Source: Rhizobacter sp964253025 (GTDB taxonomy: Bacteria; Pseudomonadota; Gammaproteobacteria; Burkholderiales; Burkholderiaceae_C). Taken from it: a stretch of DNA of 64,000 bases. Both the position numbers and the translations under genes were made by a program. The notes under the pieces are model-generated. The model was not told the DNA's origin and searched no databases. It worked only from the letters and a program-made list of their open reading frames with translations. The stretch spans positions 4,650,001 through 4,714,000 of the forward strand of contig NZ_CAXUQC020000001.1 of assembly GCF_964253025.1 (NCBI RefSeq), given 5' to 3'. Positions 46,245 through 55,526 of this stretch are shown piece after piece; the first letter of the stretch is position 1, and each line of letters starts with the position of its first letter.

Positions 46245-49200
46245 ATGATTCCCGACCCCTTCGCTGCACCACCGCTGCCCGACGACCCGGCATCGCTCTT
46301 CGCGGCCGAGGCCGAGGCCATCGCACGGCGTCGGCGCATCGTCCGGGGTGTGGCTGCAGGAAGCGATGACGGCGAGGCCGCGCTCCCCCGTGTCGGCCTG
46401 GCCCTGTCGGGCGGAGGCGTACGCAGCGCCACCTTCTCGCTGGGGCTGTTGCGCGGCCTGGCGCAGGCCCGTTCCGCTGCGGCGGTGGACGACGCCGCCG
46501 TACCCGACAGCCTCGCCCGCGAGGGCTTGCTGGCTCGCTTCGACTACCTGTCCACGGTGTCCGGCGGCGGCTATGTCGGTGCCATGTTCGGTCGGCTGGT
46601 CGACACCTACGGCATCCAGGCGGCCCAGCAGCTGATGGCGCGCAGCGATTCGCCGGTGCTCCACTGGTTGCGCAGCAACGGGCGCTACCTCACCCCCGCC
46701 GGCTCGCGCGACCTGGGCATCGCGGTGGTGACCTACCTGCGGGCGTGGCTGGCCATCCACACCGAATTCATGTTCGCCTGCATGCTGCTCGGGCTGGTGG
46801 TGATCCTGCCGCACCTGGTGCAGCACAGCAGCCAATGGCTGAGCCCGGGCGGTTGGTCTCGATGGGTCACGCCGTGGTGGCCGGTGGCGCTCGGACTGTG
46901 GGTGGTCTCGGCCCCGGGTCTCATCACCGGGTACTGGGCCGCGCGCGACAACCCCGACCCCGGCGCCCGCGGCGGTGGCCTGCCGTGGCGCGACATGACG
47001 GTGCTGGCCGTCACCGGCGCACTCGCCTTCGTGTTGCTCGAGCGCCTGTGGCAAGGCGGGCGGCTCGACCTCCGGCGAGACGCCCTCGGCTGGAGCAGCG
47101 TGGTGGCGTTCGCACTCACCTCCGGTGTGGCCGGGCAACTGCTGGTGCAGTCGTGGATGGCCATCGGACGGGAACCGCACGCCCTGCTCGTTGCGCGCGT
47201 GCGCAACCGGCTCACTCGCGCGTTGCGGGTGGTGGCACTGGCGTGCCTGGCCGTCGCCGGCCTGGGGGCCCTCGACGCGGCGAGCTGGTGGGTGCTCGAG
47301 GAACTCCAATCCGGCAACGGCTGGCTCTGGGGCGGGCTCGGCTTCGGATCGCTGGTCGTCCTGGTCCTCCGGACCCTGGCGCAGCCCCTGCAGCGGGTGG
47401 CGGCGGAGGCCGGGGCGCACGCTCATGCCGCACTGCCGCGCCTGCTCAACGTCATGGGTCACGTCGGCCTGCTGGCGCTGGTGACCGCCTGGCTCGTGGT
47501 GCTGCAGTGGTTCGTCTTCGCGCCGGAGACGCTCTCGGTCTTCCGGCAGGTGCCGGCGTGGATGCGCGCTGCGCTGGTCGGCATCGTCTGGGCGCTGTGG
47601 GTGCTGCTGACCGCCGGCAACGGCCAGATGGCCAACTCATCCTCGCTGCACAGCTTCTACCGCGCGCGCCTCACCCGCGCCTACCTGGCCGTGGGCAACC
47701 GCCGCCGCGCGCTGGACGGCCATGCACCGGGGGCTGCCGACAACGTCACGGTGGTTGTCGACGGCGACGATACGGCGCTCGGCCACTACCGGCCCGAAGC
47801 GCAGGGCGGTCCGATCCATCTCGTCAACACCTGCCTCAACCAGACGCGGGACGACCGCAGCGGCCTGTACAACGCGGACCGCAAGGGGGCCGCGGTCACC
47901 GCAAGCTGGCGCGGTCTGGAGGTCGGCCCCGCGGCCTTCATGGCGCTGCGTACCGGCGACGACGCCGGGACCCTGGGTCGGTGGGTGGCGGTGTCGGGCG
48001 CCGCGTCGTCACCGGGTGCCGGGTCGTACACGTCGCGCGGCCTTGCCCTGCTGGTGTACTTCCTCGGCGTGCGCCTCGGCCACTGGGTGCGCGCTCCGCA
48101 TCCACGGGTACAGCTGCGATGGCTGAGCCGGTTCGGATGGCGTTTCTGCCCCAAGCCACTCATGCTGGCGAGCGAAGCGTCGGCCACCTTCTTCGGCTCG
48201 GAACGACCCTGGTGGTACCTGTCCGATGGCGGCCACTTCGAAAACACCGGCGTCTATCCGCTGCTCAAGCGCGAACTCGATTTCATCGTGTTGTCCGACG
48301 GCAGTTGCGACGAAGCCTATGACTTCGCGGACATCGAGAACCTCGTGCGCAAGGCGCGCATCGATTTCGGCGCCGAGATCGACTTCTACACCGGCGAGGA
48401 AGCCGCACACCTGTTCGGCCTCGATGGGGGCCCGCTCACGGTGCTGTCGCCCGAGGACATGGCGGACAACCATTCACGCCGCGGCGTGCTGCTGGCCCGC
48501 ATCCGCTACCGCGAGCGCGCCGGAACGGACGGACGACCGGTCCGGCCGGAGGGCACCCTGCTGCTCATCAAGCCGAGCCTGCACGAATCACTCGATGTGG
48601 ACTTGCTCGCCTATGCGCGACAGCATCCGGCCTTCCCGCATGAATCGACCGGCGACCAGTCGTTCGACGAGGCGCAATGGGAGAGCTATCACCGCCTTGG
48701 CGAAGACTTCGGTCGTGCCCTGTCCGACGACTGGCTCGCCCGCCTTCCGGGGTGGCGCAGCCCGGCACGCCATGCGGTTCAGCAGGCCGCTCCGCTCGCC
48801 GCCGCCGCCGTGGCGCAGGCCATTGCCAAGGAACCGATGTGGCGGCGGACCGCCCGCGCCACCGCGCTGGGCACGACGCTCGGGCTCGGGGCTTCGGGAA
48901 CCTTGCTGCTCTCGGTGTGGCAGGTGCAGGAAGCGATCGAGCGCAACCGCGCCGATCAGCAGGCTGAAGCGCGGGAGCTCTTCGGGGAAGTGTCCCGCGG
49001 TCTGCAGGCCGTTGACGGTGCGTGCCCCCAGGTGCCGGAGGTGCTGGTCAGCCAGGTGTCGCTGCTGCTGGACCTGCGAGGCAGCCCGGCGATGCGCCCG
49101 CTCGAGCATGCCGGCCTGGAGCGGCTCGCCACCCGCATGGCCGATGAATGTGCCAAGCCGACGGCGGCTGCGACGATGTGCCCCGCGCCCCGTGATCGGG

Positions 49201-49877
49201 CGTTCAACGACCTTTGCGCGCTCGTGCTCAAGCCGCCGACCGAGAATACCGCGCTCAACTACTGGCACCCCGGGGTGTCCCCGGCCGAGCAGGGTCAGGC
49301 CGCGCAGGAGGTGTGGCGCAACCTCGCCGCAGCCTGGTCCCGCACCGGGCTCGAGTTGAACGACGAGACCGCCCCGATCGCGGTGCCGCCCCGGCCGGAG
49401 TCGACCGACGCGGCGGCGTCGGCCGGCGCGCCGTCAGAGACCCCGACGTCTGCCACGCCGTCGCCCGCGATGACGCTGGCCGCCGCGTGCCAGCGCGCCG
49501 GCGGCTTCACGACGCTGTACATCCAGGTGCACGACGAGGCCTCGCGCACTGCAGCGTCCGAATTGGCCCGTCGACTGCGGCGGGCCAGCGCCGGATCGAT
49601 GCTCATCGCGCCGATCGAGAACGTGACCCGAACGGCCGAACTCCGCCAGCAGCGTCGACCGGTGCCCTGGGCGCAAGCCACCTTCGTCCTGCACGACCCG
49701 GCGAGTCGGGGTTGCGCCGATGCGTTGGCGGCCTACGTGCGGAGCCCGTGGGTGGTCGATGAACGACCGGGTCAGGTGTGGGTACGCGACCTGCCGTCCA
49801 CCCTTGGAGGACGGCGGCCAGGCGTCATCGAACTGTGGTTGCCGCCCCTGTCGCCGGCGGGCGCGTCATTCCCGTGA
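46245..49877 (+). CDS. patatin-like phospholipase with large integral-membrane insertion
   Basis: 1210 residues. The patatin oxyanion hole is SGGGVRSATFSLG (about 60) and the nucleophile is S106 in TVSGGGYVG. The second catalytic residue, D661, is in SDGGHFENTG. Between them lie about eight hydrophobic helices (about 165-470), so the catalytic dyad is split by a membrane domain. Another helix occurs near 870, then a polar Ala/Pro-rich C-terminal region (about 960-1210) of unknown fold. A lipid-acyl hydrolase acting at the inner membrane is likely. The ATG at 46245 was chosen; longer frames extend into the divergent hydrolase gene. Confidence 0.85.
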   Translation: MIPDPFAAPPLPDDPASLFAAEAEAIARRRRIVRGVAAGSDDGEAALPRVGLALSGGGVRSATFSLGLLRGLAQARSAAAVDDAAVPDSLAREGLLARFDYLSTVSGGGYVGAMFGRLVDTYGIQAAQQLMARSDSPVLHWLRSNGRYLTPAGSRDLGIAVVTYLRAWLAIHTEFMFACMLLGLVVILPHLVQHSSQWLSPGGWSRWVTPWWPVALGLWVVSAPGLITGYWAARDNPDPGARGGGLPWRDMTVLAVTGALAFVLLERLWQGGRLDLRRDALGWSSVVAFALTSGVAGQLLVQSWMAIGREPHALLVARVRNRLTRALRVVALACLAVAGLGALDAASWWVLEELQSGNGWLWGGLGFGSLVVLVLRTLAQPLQRVAAEAGAHAHAALPRLLNVMGHVGLLALVTAWLVVLQWFVFAPETLSVFRQVPAWMRAALVGIVWALWVLLTAGNGQMANSSSLHSFYRARLTRAYLAVGNRRRALDGHAPGAADNVTVVVDGDDTALGHYRPEAQGGPIHLVNTCLNQTRDDRSGLYNADRKGAAVTASWRGLEVGPAAFMALRTGDDAGTLGRWVAVSGAASSPGAGSYTSRGLALLVYFLGVRLGHWVRAPHPRVQLRWLSRFGWRFCPKPLMLASEASATFFGSERPWWYLSDGGHFENTGVYPLLKRELDFIVLSDGSCDEAYDFADIENLVRKARIDFGAEIDFYTGEEAAHLFGLDGGPLTVLSPEDMADNHSRRGVLLARIRYRERAGTDGRPVRPEGTLLLIKPSLHESLDVDLLAYARQHPAFPHESTGDQSFDEAQWESYHRLGEDFGRALSDDWLARLPGWRSPARHAVQQAAPLAAAAVAQAIAKEPMWRRTARATALGTTLGLGASGTLLLSVWQVQEAIERNRADQQAEARELFGEVSRGLQAVDGACPQVPEVLVSQVSLLLDLRGSPAMRPLEHAGLERLATRMADECAKPTAAATMCPAPRDRAFNDLCALVLKPPTENTALNYWHPGVSPAEQGQAAQEVWRNLAAAWSRTGLELNDETAPIAVPPRPESTDAAASAGAPSETPTSATPSPAMTLAAACQRAGGFTTLYIQVHDEASRTAASELARRLRRASAGSMLIAPIENVTRTAELRQQRRPVPWAQATFVLHDPASRGCADALAAYVRSPWVVDERPGQVWVRDLPSTLGGRRPGVIELWLPPLSPAGASFP

Positions 49878-49896
49878 GGGTGGCCCGGTGGCAGGA

Positions 49897-50361
49897 TCAG
49901 AGTGCGGCGTGCAGGCTGTTGCGGACGTCGTCGATGGCGTCCATGCCGGCCAGGCGCTTGCAATAGAGCAGCAAGGCTTCGATCTCGTTGCTCTTGTCGA
50001 ACACCGCATCGGCGCCGAGCTCGGTGCACTTGCGGCGCATCTCGGGCGTGGCGTGATTGCTGAGCACCACCCAGCGGCCCGGTGCATCGAGCGGCAGTCG
50101 CTGGGCCAGAACGCCCAGGCCGGAGCCCGAGTGCAGGAAGATGTCGATCACCACCAGGTCATACGCGCAAGGTGGATTCGCCAGCCACGCCTGGGCCTCG
50201 GCTTCGCTGCTGGCGGCGCCCACCACTTCCAGCGGCAGCGTTTCCTGCAGCGCCTCGACGAGGTTGTGGCGGATGATCGAGCTGTCCTCGACCAGGTAGA
50301 CCCGCAGCGCGGGCTGGGAGCCGTCTCCGTCTCGGGGCGAGGAATGGGAATCGGTGGACAT
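49897..50361 (-). CDS. stand-alone receiver-domain response regulator
   Basis: 154 residues with a short polar N-terminus and one receiver domain (about 20-140). It has the acidic pair VED26, phospho-acceptor D73 (VVIDIFLHSGSG), Ser/Thr switch (VLSN) and conserved Lys (VFDKSNE). There is no output domain, so it should act by protein contact, as CheY-like or Spo0F-like proteins do. The ATG at 50361 was chosen; a 14-residue longer start exists. It may be transcribed after the DUF883 gene, with a hairpin between. Its kinase is unknown; the orphan hybrid kinase at 34600-37401 is one candidate. Confidence 0.85.
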   Translation of the reverse strand: MSTDSHSSPRDGDGSQPALRVYLVEDSSIIRHNLVEALQETLPLEVVGAASSEAEAQAWLANPPCAYDLVVIDIFLHSGSGLGVLAQRLPLDAPGRWVVLSNHATPEMRRKCTELGADAVFDKSNEIEALLLYCKRLAGMDAIDDVRNSLHAAL

Positions 50362-50441
50362 GGCGGATCTCGTGGGGCTGCGAATGCGACGGAAAGACAT
50401 CATGCCCGCCCCGGCGATATCTTGCCGGAGGCGGGCTGATC

Positions 50442-50461
50442 GGCCACCGCTTGCGGCGGCC
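50442..50461 (-). terminator. hairpin between the DUF883 gene and the receiver gene
   Basis: Plus-strand arms GGCCACCGC (50442-50450) and GCGGCGGCC (50453-50461) pair at 8 of 9 positions. It lies 15 bases past the DUF883 stop in the direction of transcription. It may end or attenuate transcription into the receiver gene. Confidence 0.4.
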
Positions 50462-50475
50462 GGAGCACGTGAGGC

Positions 50476-50781
50476 TCAGAGACCGCGGCGCGAGCGGCCC
50501 ATCCAGCTCAGCAGCATCGCGAGCACGGCGCCGGTGCCGGCAGCGATCAGCAGCGACTTCATCGGCTGCTCCTCGATGTAGTGCTTGCCCGTCTCGGCCT
50601 TGGCCGACACCTTGTCCATCAGGGGACCGGCACGCCCGCGCAGCGATTCGACGCCGCCGGAGAGGCGGTCGAAAGCCTTGTTGGCCGCGTACTGCGTCGA
50701 ATGGATGGCCGAATCAGCCGAGAGCGCAACGCGGTCCGCCAGGTTCGACTTGGTGTTCTGCAACGAGTTGGTGGTGGTCAT
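50476..50781 (-). CDS. DUF883/ElaB-YqjD-family membrane-anchored protein
   Basis: 101 residues: an amphipathic helical N-terminal part (about 1-70), then the family hallmark YIEEQPMKSLLIAAGTGAVLAMLL and a final WMGRSRRG basic tail. In E. coli the homologues ElaB, YqjD and YgaM are tail-anchored inner-membrane proteins that bind ribosomes in stationary phase. Here the role is by homology only. The ATG is well placed after a purine-rich AGGACTT region on the minus strand. Confidence 0.85.
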   Translation of the reverse strand: MTTTNSLQNTKSNLADRVALSADSAIHSTQYAANKAFDRLSGGVESLRGRAGPLMDKVSAKAETGKHYIEEQPMKSLLIAAGTGAVLAMLLSWMGRSRRGL

Positions 50782-51090
50782 GGCAAGTCCTTTCGTGGTC
50801 TATGGGACGGCCACGCGCCGAATGCGAAGCCGAGTGGCCAGTGTGGTGCAGGCGCCCGGCGCCCGGTACCGGTGGATGGGCGGATCGGCTGTCGGACAGT
50901 TCCGACCAAAGCGCGCTTCGGTCGTTGCGCCCTGCTGCGCAGTCGGGCGCATCGAGCGGCCCAACGTGAGCGAGGCTGCTCGGGCAACGGCGCAACCGTG
51001 CCGAGCGTGCCGCCATGCCTGGAGCACGTTCGGGCCTCCATGCGGCCGTTCGGGGTCTGCGCTGGACCGCGTTGACCGCGACGCCCGGGC
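50782..51090. other. 309-base gap without a credible gene
   Basis: Non-coding between the DUF883 gene and recQ, both on the minus strand. It should hold the DUF883 promoter and the recQ end. No strong terminator, repeat or RNA gene could be recognised by eye; open frames here are antisense high-GC noise. Confidence 0.5.
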
Positions 51091-52980
51091 TCAGCCGCCG
51101 AGCACCCGCAGAATGTCGCGGCCGTAGGCGTCGAGCTTCTTCGCGCCCACGCCGCTGATTTCGCCGAGCGCGTCCAGTGTCCCGGGCAACTCGCGCGCCA
51201 TCTCGGCCAGCGTTGCGTCGTGGAACACGACATACGCCGGCAGGTTGTGCTCGCGGGCAACTTCGGCGCGCCAGGCCTTGAGCGCGGTGAAGCGGCCGAG
51301 GGCCGCGTCGTCGAGCGCGATGGGTGGCGGCCGCTCGCGCCCGCCGCCGGCGCCGCTGCCCCGACCGGATTTGCCACGCCGCTGCACCTCGCTCGGCCGC
51401 CGCAGCAGCAGCTGGACTTCGCCGCGCAGCACCTCGCGGGCGCTGCCGGTGAGCTCGAGGGTGTTGTACTCGCCCTCGCTGCGCACATGGCCGAGGGCGA
51501 TCAACTGTCGCAGCACGGCGCGCCATTGCGTCTCGGCGATGTCGGCGCCGATGCCGAAGGTCGACAGGGTCTCGTGCCGGTACTGGGTGACCTTGTCGGT
51601 CACCTTGCCGCGCAGCACGTCGATCAGGTGGCCGGCGCCGAAGCGCTGGCCGCCGTTCTGGTGGAAGCGGTAGATGCAGCTGAGGGCCTTGCGTGCCGCC
51701 TCGGTGGCGTCCCACGTGGCGGGCGGGTTCAGGCAGTTGTCGCAGTTGCCGCAAGGCTGGCTCGATTCGCCGAAGTAGTCGAGCAGGCGCACCCGCCGGC
51801 AGCCGTGGGCCTCGGCCAACGCCAGCAGCGCGTCGAGCTTGCCGCGCTGGCCGCGCTTGAATTCCTCGCCGGCCGGACTCTCGTCGATCATGCGCCGCTG
51901 GTTCACGACGTCGGCCAAGCCGTAGGCCATCCAGGCGTCGGCCGGGGCGCCATCGCGGCCGGCGCGGCCCGTCTCCTGGTAGTAGCCCTCGATGTTCTTC
52001 GGCAGATCGAGGTGGGCCACGAAGCGCACGTCGGGCTTGTCGATGCCCATGCCGAAGGCCACGGTGGCCACCATCACGATGCCGTCCTCGCGCAGGAAGC
52101 GGTCCTGGTTCTGCTTGCGCACCGCGGCATCGAGGCCGGCGTGGTACGGCAGTGCGTTGAGTCCCTCGCCCACGAGCCAGGCGGCGGTCTCGTCGACCTT
52201 CTTGCGAGACTGGCAGTACACGATGCCGGCGTCGCCCTCGTGCTCGTCGCCGATGAAGCGCAGCAGCTGCGCGCGCGCGTTGTCCTTCTCGACGATGCTG
52301 TAGCGGATATTGGGGCGGTCGAAGCTGCTGATGAAGACGCGGGCCTCGTCGAGCTGCAGCCGCTCGATCATGTCGGCACGGGTCAGGTCGTCGGCCGTGG
52401 CGGTGAGGGCGATGCGCGGCACGTGCGGATAGCGCTCGTGCAGCACGTTCAGTGAAAGGTAGTCTTCGCGGAAGTCGTGCCCCCACTGGCTCACGCAGTG
52501 CGCCTCGTCGATGGCGAACAGGCTCAGCAGCCCGCGCTCGTACAGCGAGTCGAGCTGCCCGAGGAAGCGCGGGGTGGCAATGCGCTCCGGCGCGGCATAG
52601 AGCATCACCAGCCGCCCGCTCATCATCTCGCGCTCGATGCGTTGGGCGTCTTCCGAGGTGAGCGAGGAGTTGAGGAAGGCCGCGTGCACCCCGGCTTCCT
52701 CGAGCGCGCCGACCTGGTCGTGCATGAGGGCGATCAGCGGGCTGACCACCAGCGCCACGCCATGGCCGCCGCGGTGGCGGGCGATGGCGGGCACCTGGTA
52801 GCACAGGCTCTTGCCGCCGCCCGTGGGCATCAGCACGAGGGCGTCGCCACCGGCCGTGACATGGGCCACGATGTCCTGCTGCTGGCTGCGGAACGCGGCG
52901 TAGCCGAACACCTGCTGCAGGATGGCTTGGGGGTCGGCCGGCAGGGCAGCGGGGGAAGAGGCGGTGGGCACAGCGGACAT
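51091..52980 (-). CDS. recQ: ATP-dependent DNA helicase RecQ
   Basis: 629 residues. The helicase core has Walker A MPTGGGKSLCYQ, DEAH box (AIDEAHCVSQWGHDFR) and motif VI QETGRAGRDG. The RQC zinc site has CRRVRLLDYFGE...CGNCDNC, followed by a winged helix and a C-terminal HRDC domain (about 540-620: LKAWRAEVAREHNLPAYVVFHD). A linker of Gly/Arg/Pro residues (about 515-540) separates RQC and HRDC. It unwinds DNA 3'-5' in recombination and replication-fork repair. It diverges from ssb over 267 bases; the two products interact in other bacteria. Confidence 0.96.
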   Translation of the reverse strand: MSAVPTASSPAALPADPQAILQQVFGYAAFRSQQQDIVAHVTAGGDALVLMPTGGGKSLCYQVPAIARHRGGHGVALVVSPLIALMHDQVGALEEAGVHAAFLNSSLTSEDAQRIEREMMSGRLVMLYAAPERIATPRFLGQLDSLYERGLLSLFAIDEAHCVSQWGHDFREDYLSLNVLHERYPHVPRIALTATADDLTRADMIERLQLDEARVFISSFDRPNIRYSIVEKDNARAQLLRFIGDEHEGDAGIVYCQSRKKVDETAAWLVGEGLNALPYHAGLDAAVRKQNQDRFLREDGIVMVATVAFGMGIDKPDVRFVAHLDLPKNIEGYYQETGRAGRDGAPADAWMAYGLADVVNQRRMIDESPAGEEFKRGQRGKLDALLALAEAHGCRRVRLLDYFGESSQPCGNCDNCLNPPATWDATEAARKALSCIYRFHQNGGQRFGAGHLIDVLRGKVTDKVTQYRHETLSTFGIGADIAETQWRAVLRQLIALGHVRSEGEYNTLELTGSAREVLRGEVQLLLRRPSEVQRRGKSGRGSGAGGGRERPPPIALDDAALGRFTALKAWRAEVAREHNLPAYVVFHDATLAEMARELPGTLDALGEISGVGAKKLDAYGRDILRVLGG

Positions 52981-53247
52981 GGGGCGATCGGGTGGAGCGG
53001 GCAGGGCCGAGCCGCATCGTACCTTCCCGGGTGGTCCCGGGGCGGGACAAGTGGGTGCGTAAGTCAGCGTGCCGGACGTGCCCGTGACGCATGGGCGGAA
53101 ACGCGCCCACTCGGCGGGGTCGATGGCGCGCCCTTGGGCATAATGGAGGCCCTGCCCACCGGTTTCCCGGTGCCGCGCAGCCGCAGCACCGGCGCCCGCC
53201 GGTCAGTCCTCACTTCTCCCGATTGCCTCACGCCCAGGAACACGCCC

Positions 53248-53757
53248 ATGGCCTCGATCAACAAAGTCATCCTCATCGGCAACCTGGGCCGCGACCCCGA
53301 AGTGCGCTACACCGCCAACGGCGCGGCCATCTGCAACATCACCGTCGCCACCTCGCGCAACTGGAAGGACAAGACCTCCGGCGAGAAGATGGAAGAAACC
53401 GAGTGGCACCGCGTCGTCTTCTACGACCGCCTGGCCGAGATCGCCGGCGAGTATCTGAAGAAGGGCCGCTCGGTCTACGTCGAGGGCCGCCTCAAGACCC
53501 GCAAGTGGCAGGACAAAGACGGCGTCGAGAAGTACACCACCGAAATCATCGCCGACAACATGCAGCTCCTCGGCGGCCGTGAAGGCGGTGGTGGCGGCGG
53601 CGACGAAGGTGGCGGCGGCTACGCGCCCCGCGAGCGCAGTGCCGCCCCCGAGCGCAGCGCCCCGGCCGCCCGCCCGGCCGCACAGCGCCAGGCACCCGCA
53701 CCGTCCCCGAAGTCGTCCACCGGCTTCGACGACATGGACGACGACATTCCGTTCTAA
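53248..53757 (+). CDS. ssb: single-stranded DNA-binding protein SSB
   Basis: 169 residues: an OB-fold (about 1-110, MASINKVILIGNLGRDPEVRY...QLLGGRE), a Gly-rich then Pro/Ala-rich linker, and the acidic tip DDMDDDIPF that binds RecQ, exonucleases, PriA and others. It forms tetramers on single-stranded DNA. A strong terminator follows. The ATG is preceded by CCAGGAACACG, a usable Shine-Dalgarno. Confidence 0.97.
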   Translation: MASINKVILIGNLGRDPEVRYTANGAAICNITVATSRNWKDKTSGEKMEETEWHRVVFYDRLAEIAGEYLKKGRSVYVEGRLKTRKWQDKDGVEKYTTEIIADNMQLLGGREGGGGGGDEGGGGYAPRERSAAPERSAPAARPAAQRQAPAPSPKSSTGFDDMDDDIPF

Positions 53758-53786
53758 GTCAGAAATCCTCTCTGCCTTGTTCATTG

Positions 53787-53819
53787 AAGCCCGCGTTTCC
53801 CTAGGAACGCGGGCTTTTT
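53787..53819 (+). terminator. intrinsic terminator of ssb
   Basis: AAGCCCGCGTTTCC, short CTA loop, then GGAACGCGGGCTTTTT: an almost perfect 13-bp stem followed by a T-run, 29 bases after the ssb stop. Confidence 0.9.
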
Positions 53820-54040
53820 CTTCTTGATCTCGTTCCGGAGTTTGAAGTGGTCGCAGCGCGGTACGCTGCCCTGTAAGAATCGTAGCAACTCCAACGCCCA
53901 GTACGTCACCCAGTGAGCCGGATGAAATACTGAGCAAGATTGAAGGAATGGTTCGAACGTTCCGGCTCTAGGACTTTGGTCTGCGGCTACCCGCATGGGT
54001 GCGTAATGCTGTGCTCTAGAGAATATTGCGCGCGCGATGA

Positions 54041-54880
54041 TCAAGGACGTCCAGCGCCGGCACCTGTGGGATGATATAAAACCGCGACTTGGGGCTGCCC
54101 CAGTTGAGTGAGTCTCTTATTGAGTTCGCGTAGATAACCGACCATTACCTTGTCGTAATGGGTGAGGAGCTCCCTCGCGAAGTCTTCTCGTTCCCGCTTT
54201 GCCTGAATCAGTTCAAAAAATTCCATGCCGGCCTGAGCCGTTCGCCGGTCGTCAATCGCGTCCTGCAAAAGCGGAATCCGGGTGATCGTGCACCACGTTT
54301 GAAAGCTCATCTTTTCAATGTCGAAGTCGGCCTTGGTTCCGGGGGGCGAACATGGATTTGGCGAGCCAAGGTTGTCAACGGGACGCAAATCGACCTCATC
54401 TATATGTATGATTTGGTCCGCAAGATCTCTTCCGAAATAGCGAGCCAGCTTGAAGTGCTGTGATATGGCCTGCTGACGCCAGTCCCTGTGAAACTTCATA
54501 TAGTCCCTGAACGCTCCCTCCGAGAAGGCCTTCCATCCTTGAGAATCCGTCGCGTTGAGCAGCTTTTCCAATGCGTTATAGCCCTCACCGAGCAGGACGC
54601 TAGTTTCTTGCGCAGTCACCAACGCGCCGTCGAGGAATCGCGCGCGTTCAGTACGCTCATTCGCTACGTTGAATTGCCACGCTGCGGCCAGAAGTGTTAC
54701 TGCCGATACGATCACCGGAACTAGAACCCCCGAGAGCAACTTGAGAATAAAGTCCTCCGTCTTAACACCATCCGAACTTCTTTCGTAAGACTTGTCCGAG
54801 GAGGGAACAGTTGCTTCAACTGTGGGTGAAAGTTCCGTGTCGGCCGATGGCCTTGGTTGTTGCTTTCCACGCTTACGCAT
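54041..54880 (-). CDS. orphan single-pass membrane protein in an AT-richer patch
   Basis: 279 residues with no recognised family. The first ~45 are polar, followed by one transmembrane helix (about 47-70, KLLSGVLVPVIVSAVTLLAAAWQF). A ~200-residue helical, charged domain rich in Asp, Arg, Glu and Gln follows, with a short Pro/Cys loop (SPNPCSPPG). The layout resembles small sensor or accessory proteins of mobile or defence loci, but no partner gene is present. Codons are much more AT-rich at third positions than in all neighbours, which suggests recent transfer. The frame is long, and its helix gives some support that it is coded. Confidence 0.6.
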   Translation of the reverse strand: MRKRGKQQPRPSADTELSPTVEATVPSSDKSYERSSDGVKTEDFILKLLSGVLVPVIVSAVTLLAAAWQFNVANERTERARFLDGALVTAQETSVLLGEGYNALEKLLNATDSQGWKAFSEGAFRDYMKFHRDWRQQAISQHFKLARYFGRDLADQIIHIDEVDLRPVDNLGSPNPCSPPGTKADFDIEKMSFQTWCTITRIPLLQDAIDDRRTAQAGMEFFELIQAKREREDFARELLTHYDKVMVGYLRELNKRLTQLGQPQVAVLYHPTGAGAGRP

Positions 54881-55256
54881 ATGCAGTGTTGAACTGTTGA
54901 GGACTAAAGCCTATCGCAGTGAGGGCGGAATCGACGTAAGCCCGCTTCAGCTAGACGACCTAACAGGTCTGAACGCTCACCCCCGGTTGTTTACGGAGTC
55001 GCAATCATCAACAGGTAAACAGGGTTCCGTCGTTAAAGAAATGAGCGGAATTCACTTTCTCGAGGTCGACGCAACTTGACTGATCCGTCGACCACTTCAA
55101 TGCCTGAGCGTCCGCGTCAGTTCCTGCCGCGGGCCGTTCTGCTTCTGCGGTGCATCAGTCCGAAGGCGCTGCCGTCGGGCACTCAAGGCCGCCTTGCTCG
55201 CCGTGTGCGCAGAGCGCAAGGCAGGGGCAACAGCGTGACGCTTGAGGTGATGGTCA
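54881..55256. other. 376-base AT-richer gap with no recognisable gene
   Basis: Only short frames occur, none with a family signature. Base composition stays lower in GC up to about 55080 and then returns to the genomic norm, so the edge of the inserted patch probably lies near 55080-55100. No direct repeat or integrase was seen. Confidence 0.4.
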
Positions 55257-55476
55257 TTAGGTGTTCACAACGACATCGACCGGCCCGGCCGCACCGGTGC
55301 AGTCGCGGATGCTCCGTAATCGCGCACGTCGAGCGGCAGGAGCCGTAAGCCTTTCGATGGGGTAGCAGCCCGATCGAGGGCTGGAGCATGGTGGCGACGA
55401 TGCGCCAGCAATTGTCTGGCGGTGTCGAGGCCGAAGCCGGACGAGGAGCCGGTGATGAGCCTCCCATGGCCCCATC
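55257..55476 (-). pseudogene. short-chain dehydrogenase (SDR) remnant, frameshifted and truncated
   Basis: On the minus strand one frame reads RLITGSSSGFGLDTARQLLA, the SDR nucleotide-binding TGxxxGxG turn, then LRLLPLDVRDYGAS, the usual LPLDVTD strand. About 25 codons on, a shift of frame brings GPVDVVVNT followed by a stop, which matches the (G/A)xIDVLVNNAG strand. Nothing of the catalytic YxxxK half remains. It is thus the first ~80 residues of an SDR with at least one frameshift. It lies beside the ECF41 sigma gene, where an oxidoreductase is a common neighbour. Confidence 0.7.
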
Positions 55477-55526
55477 GGTCATCGCCCGTGCATCGCCCCT
55501 GAGCATCCGTTAGCCTCCTGCCTGCC

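Noticed and set aside
53781..54044. An 87-codon minus-strand frame between ssb and the orphan gene
   Set aside because: It starts in the ssb terminator zone in reverse, has no signal, helix or family, and its Lys-run is just the terminator T-tract read backwards.
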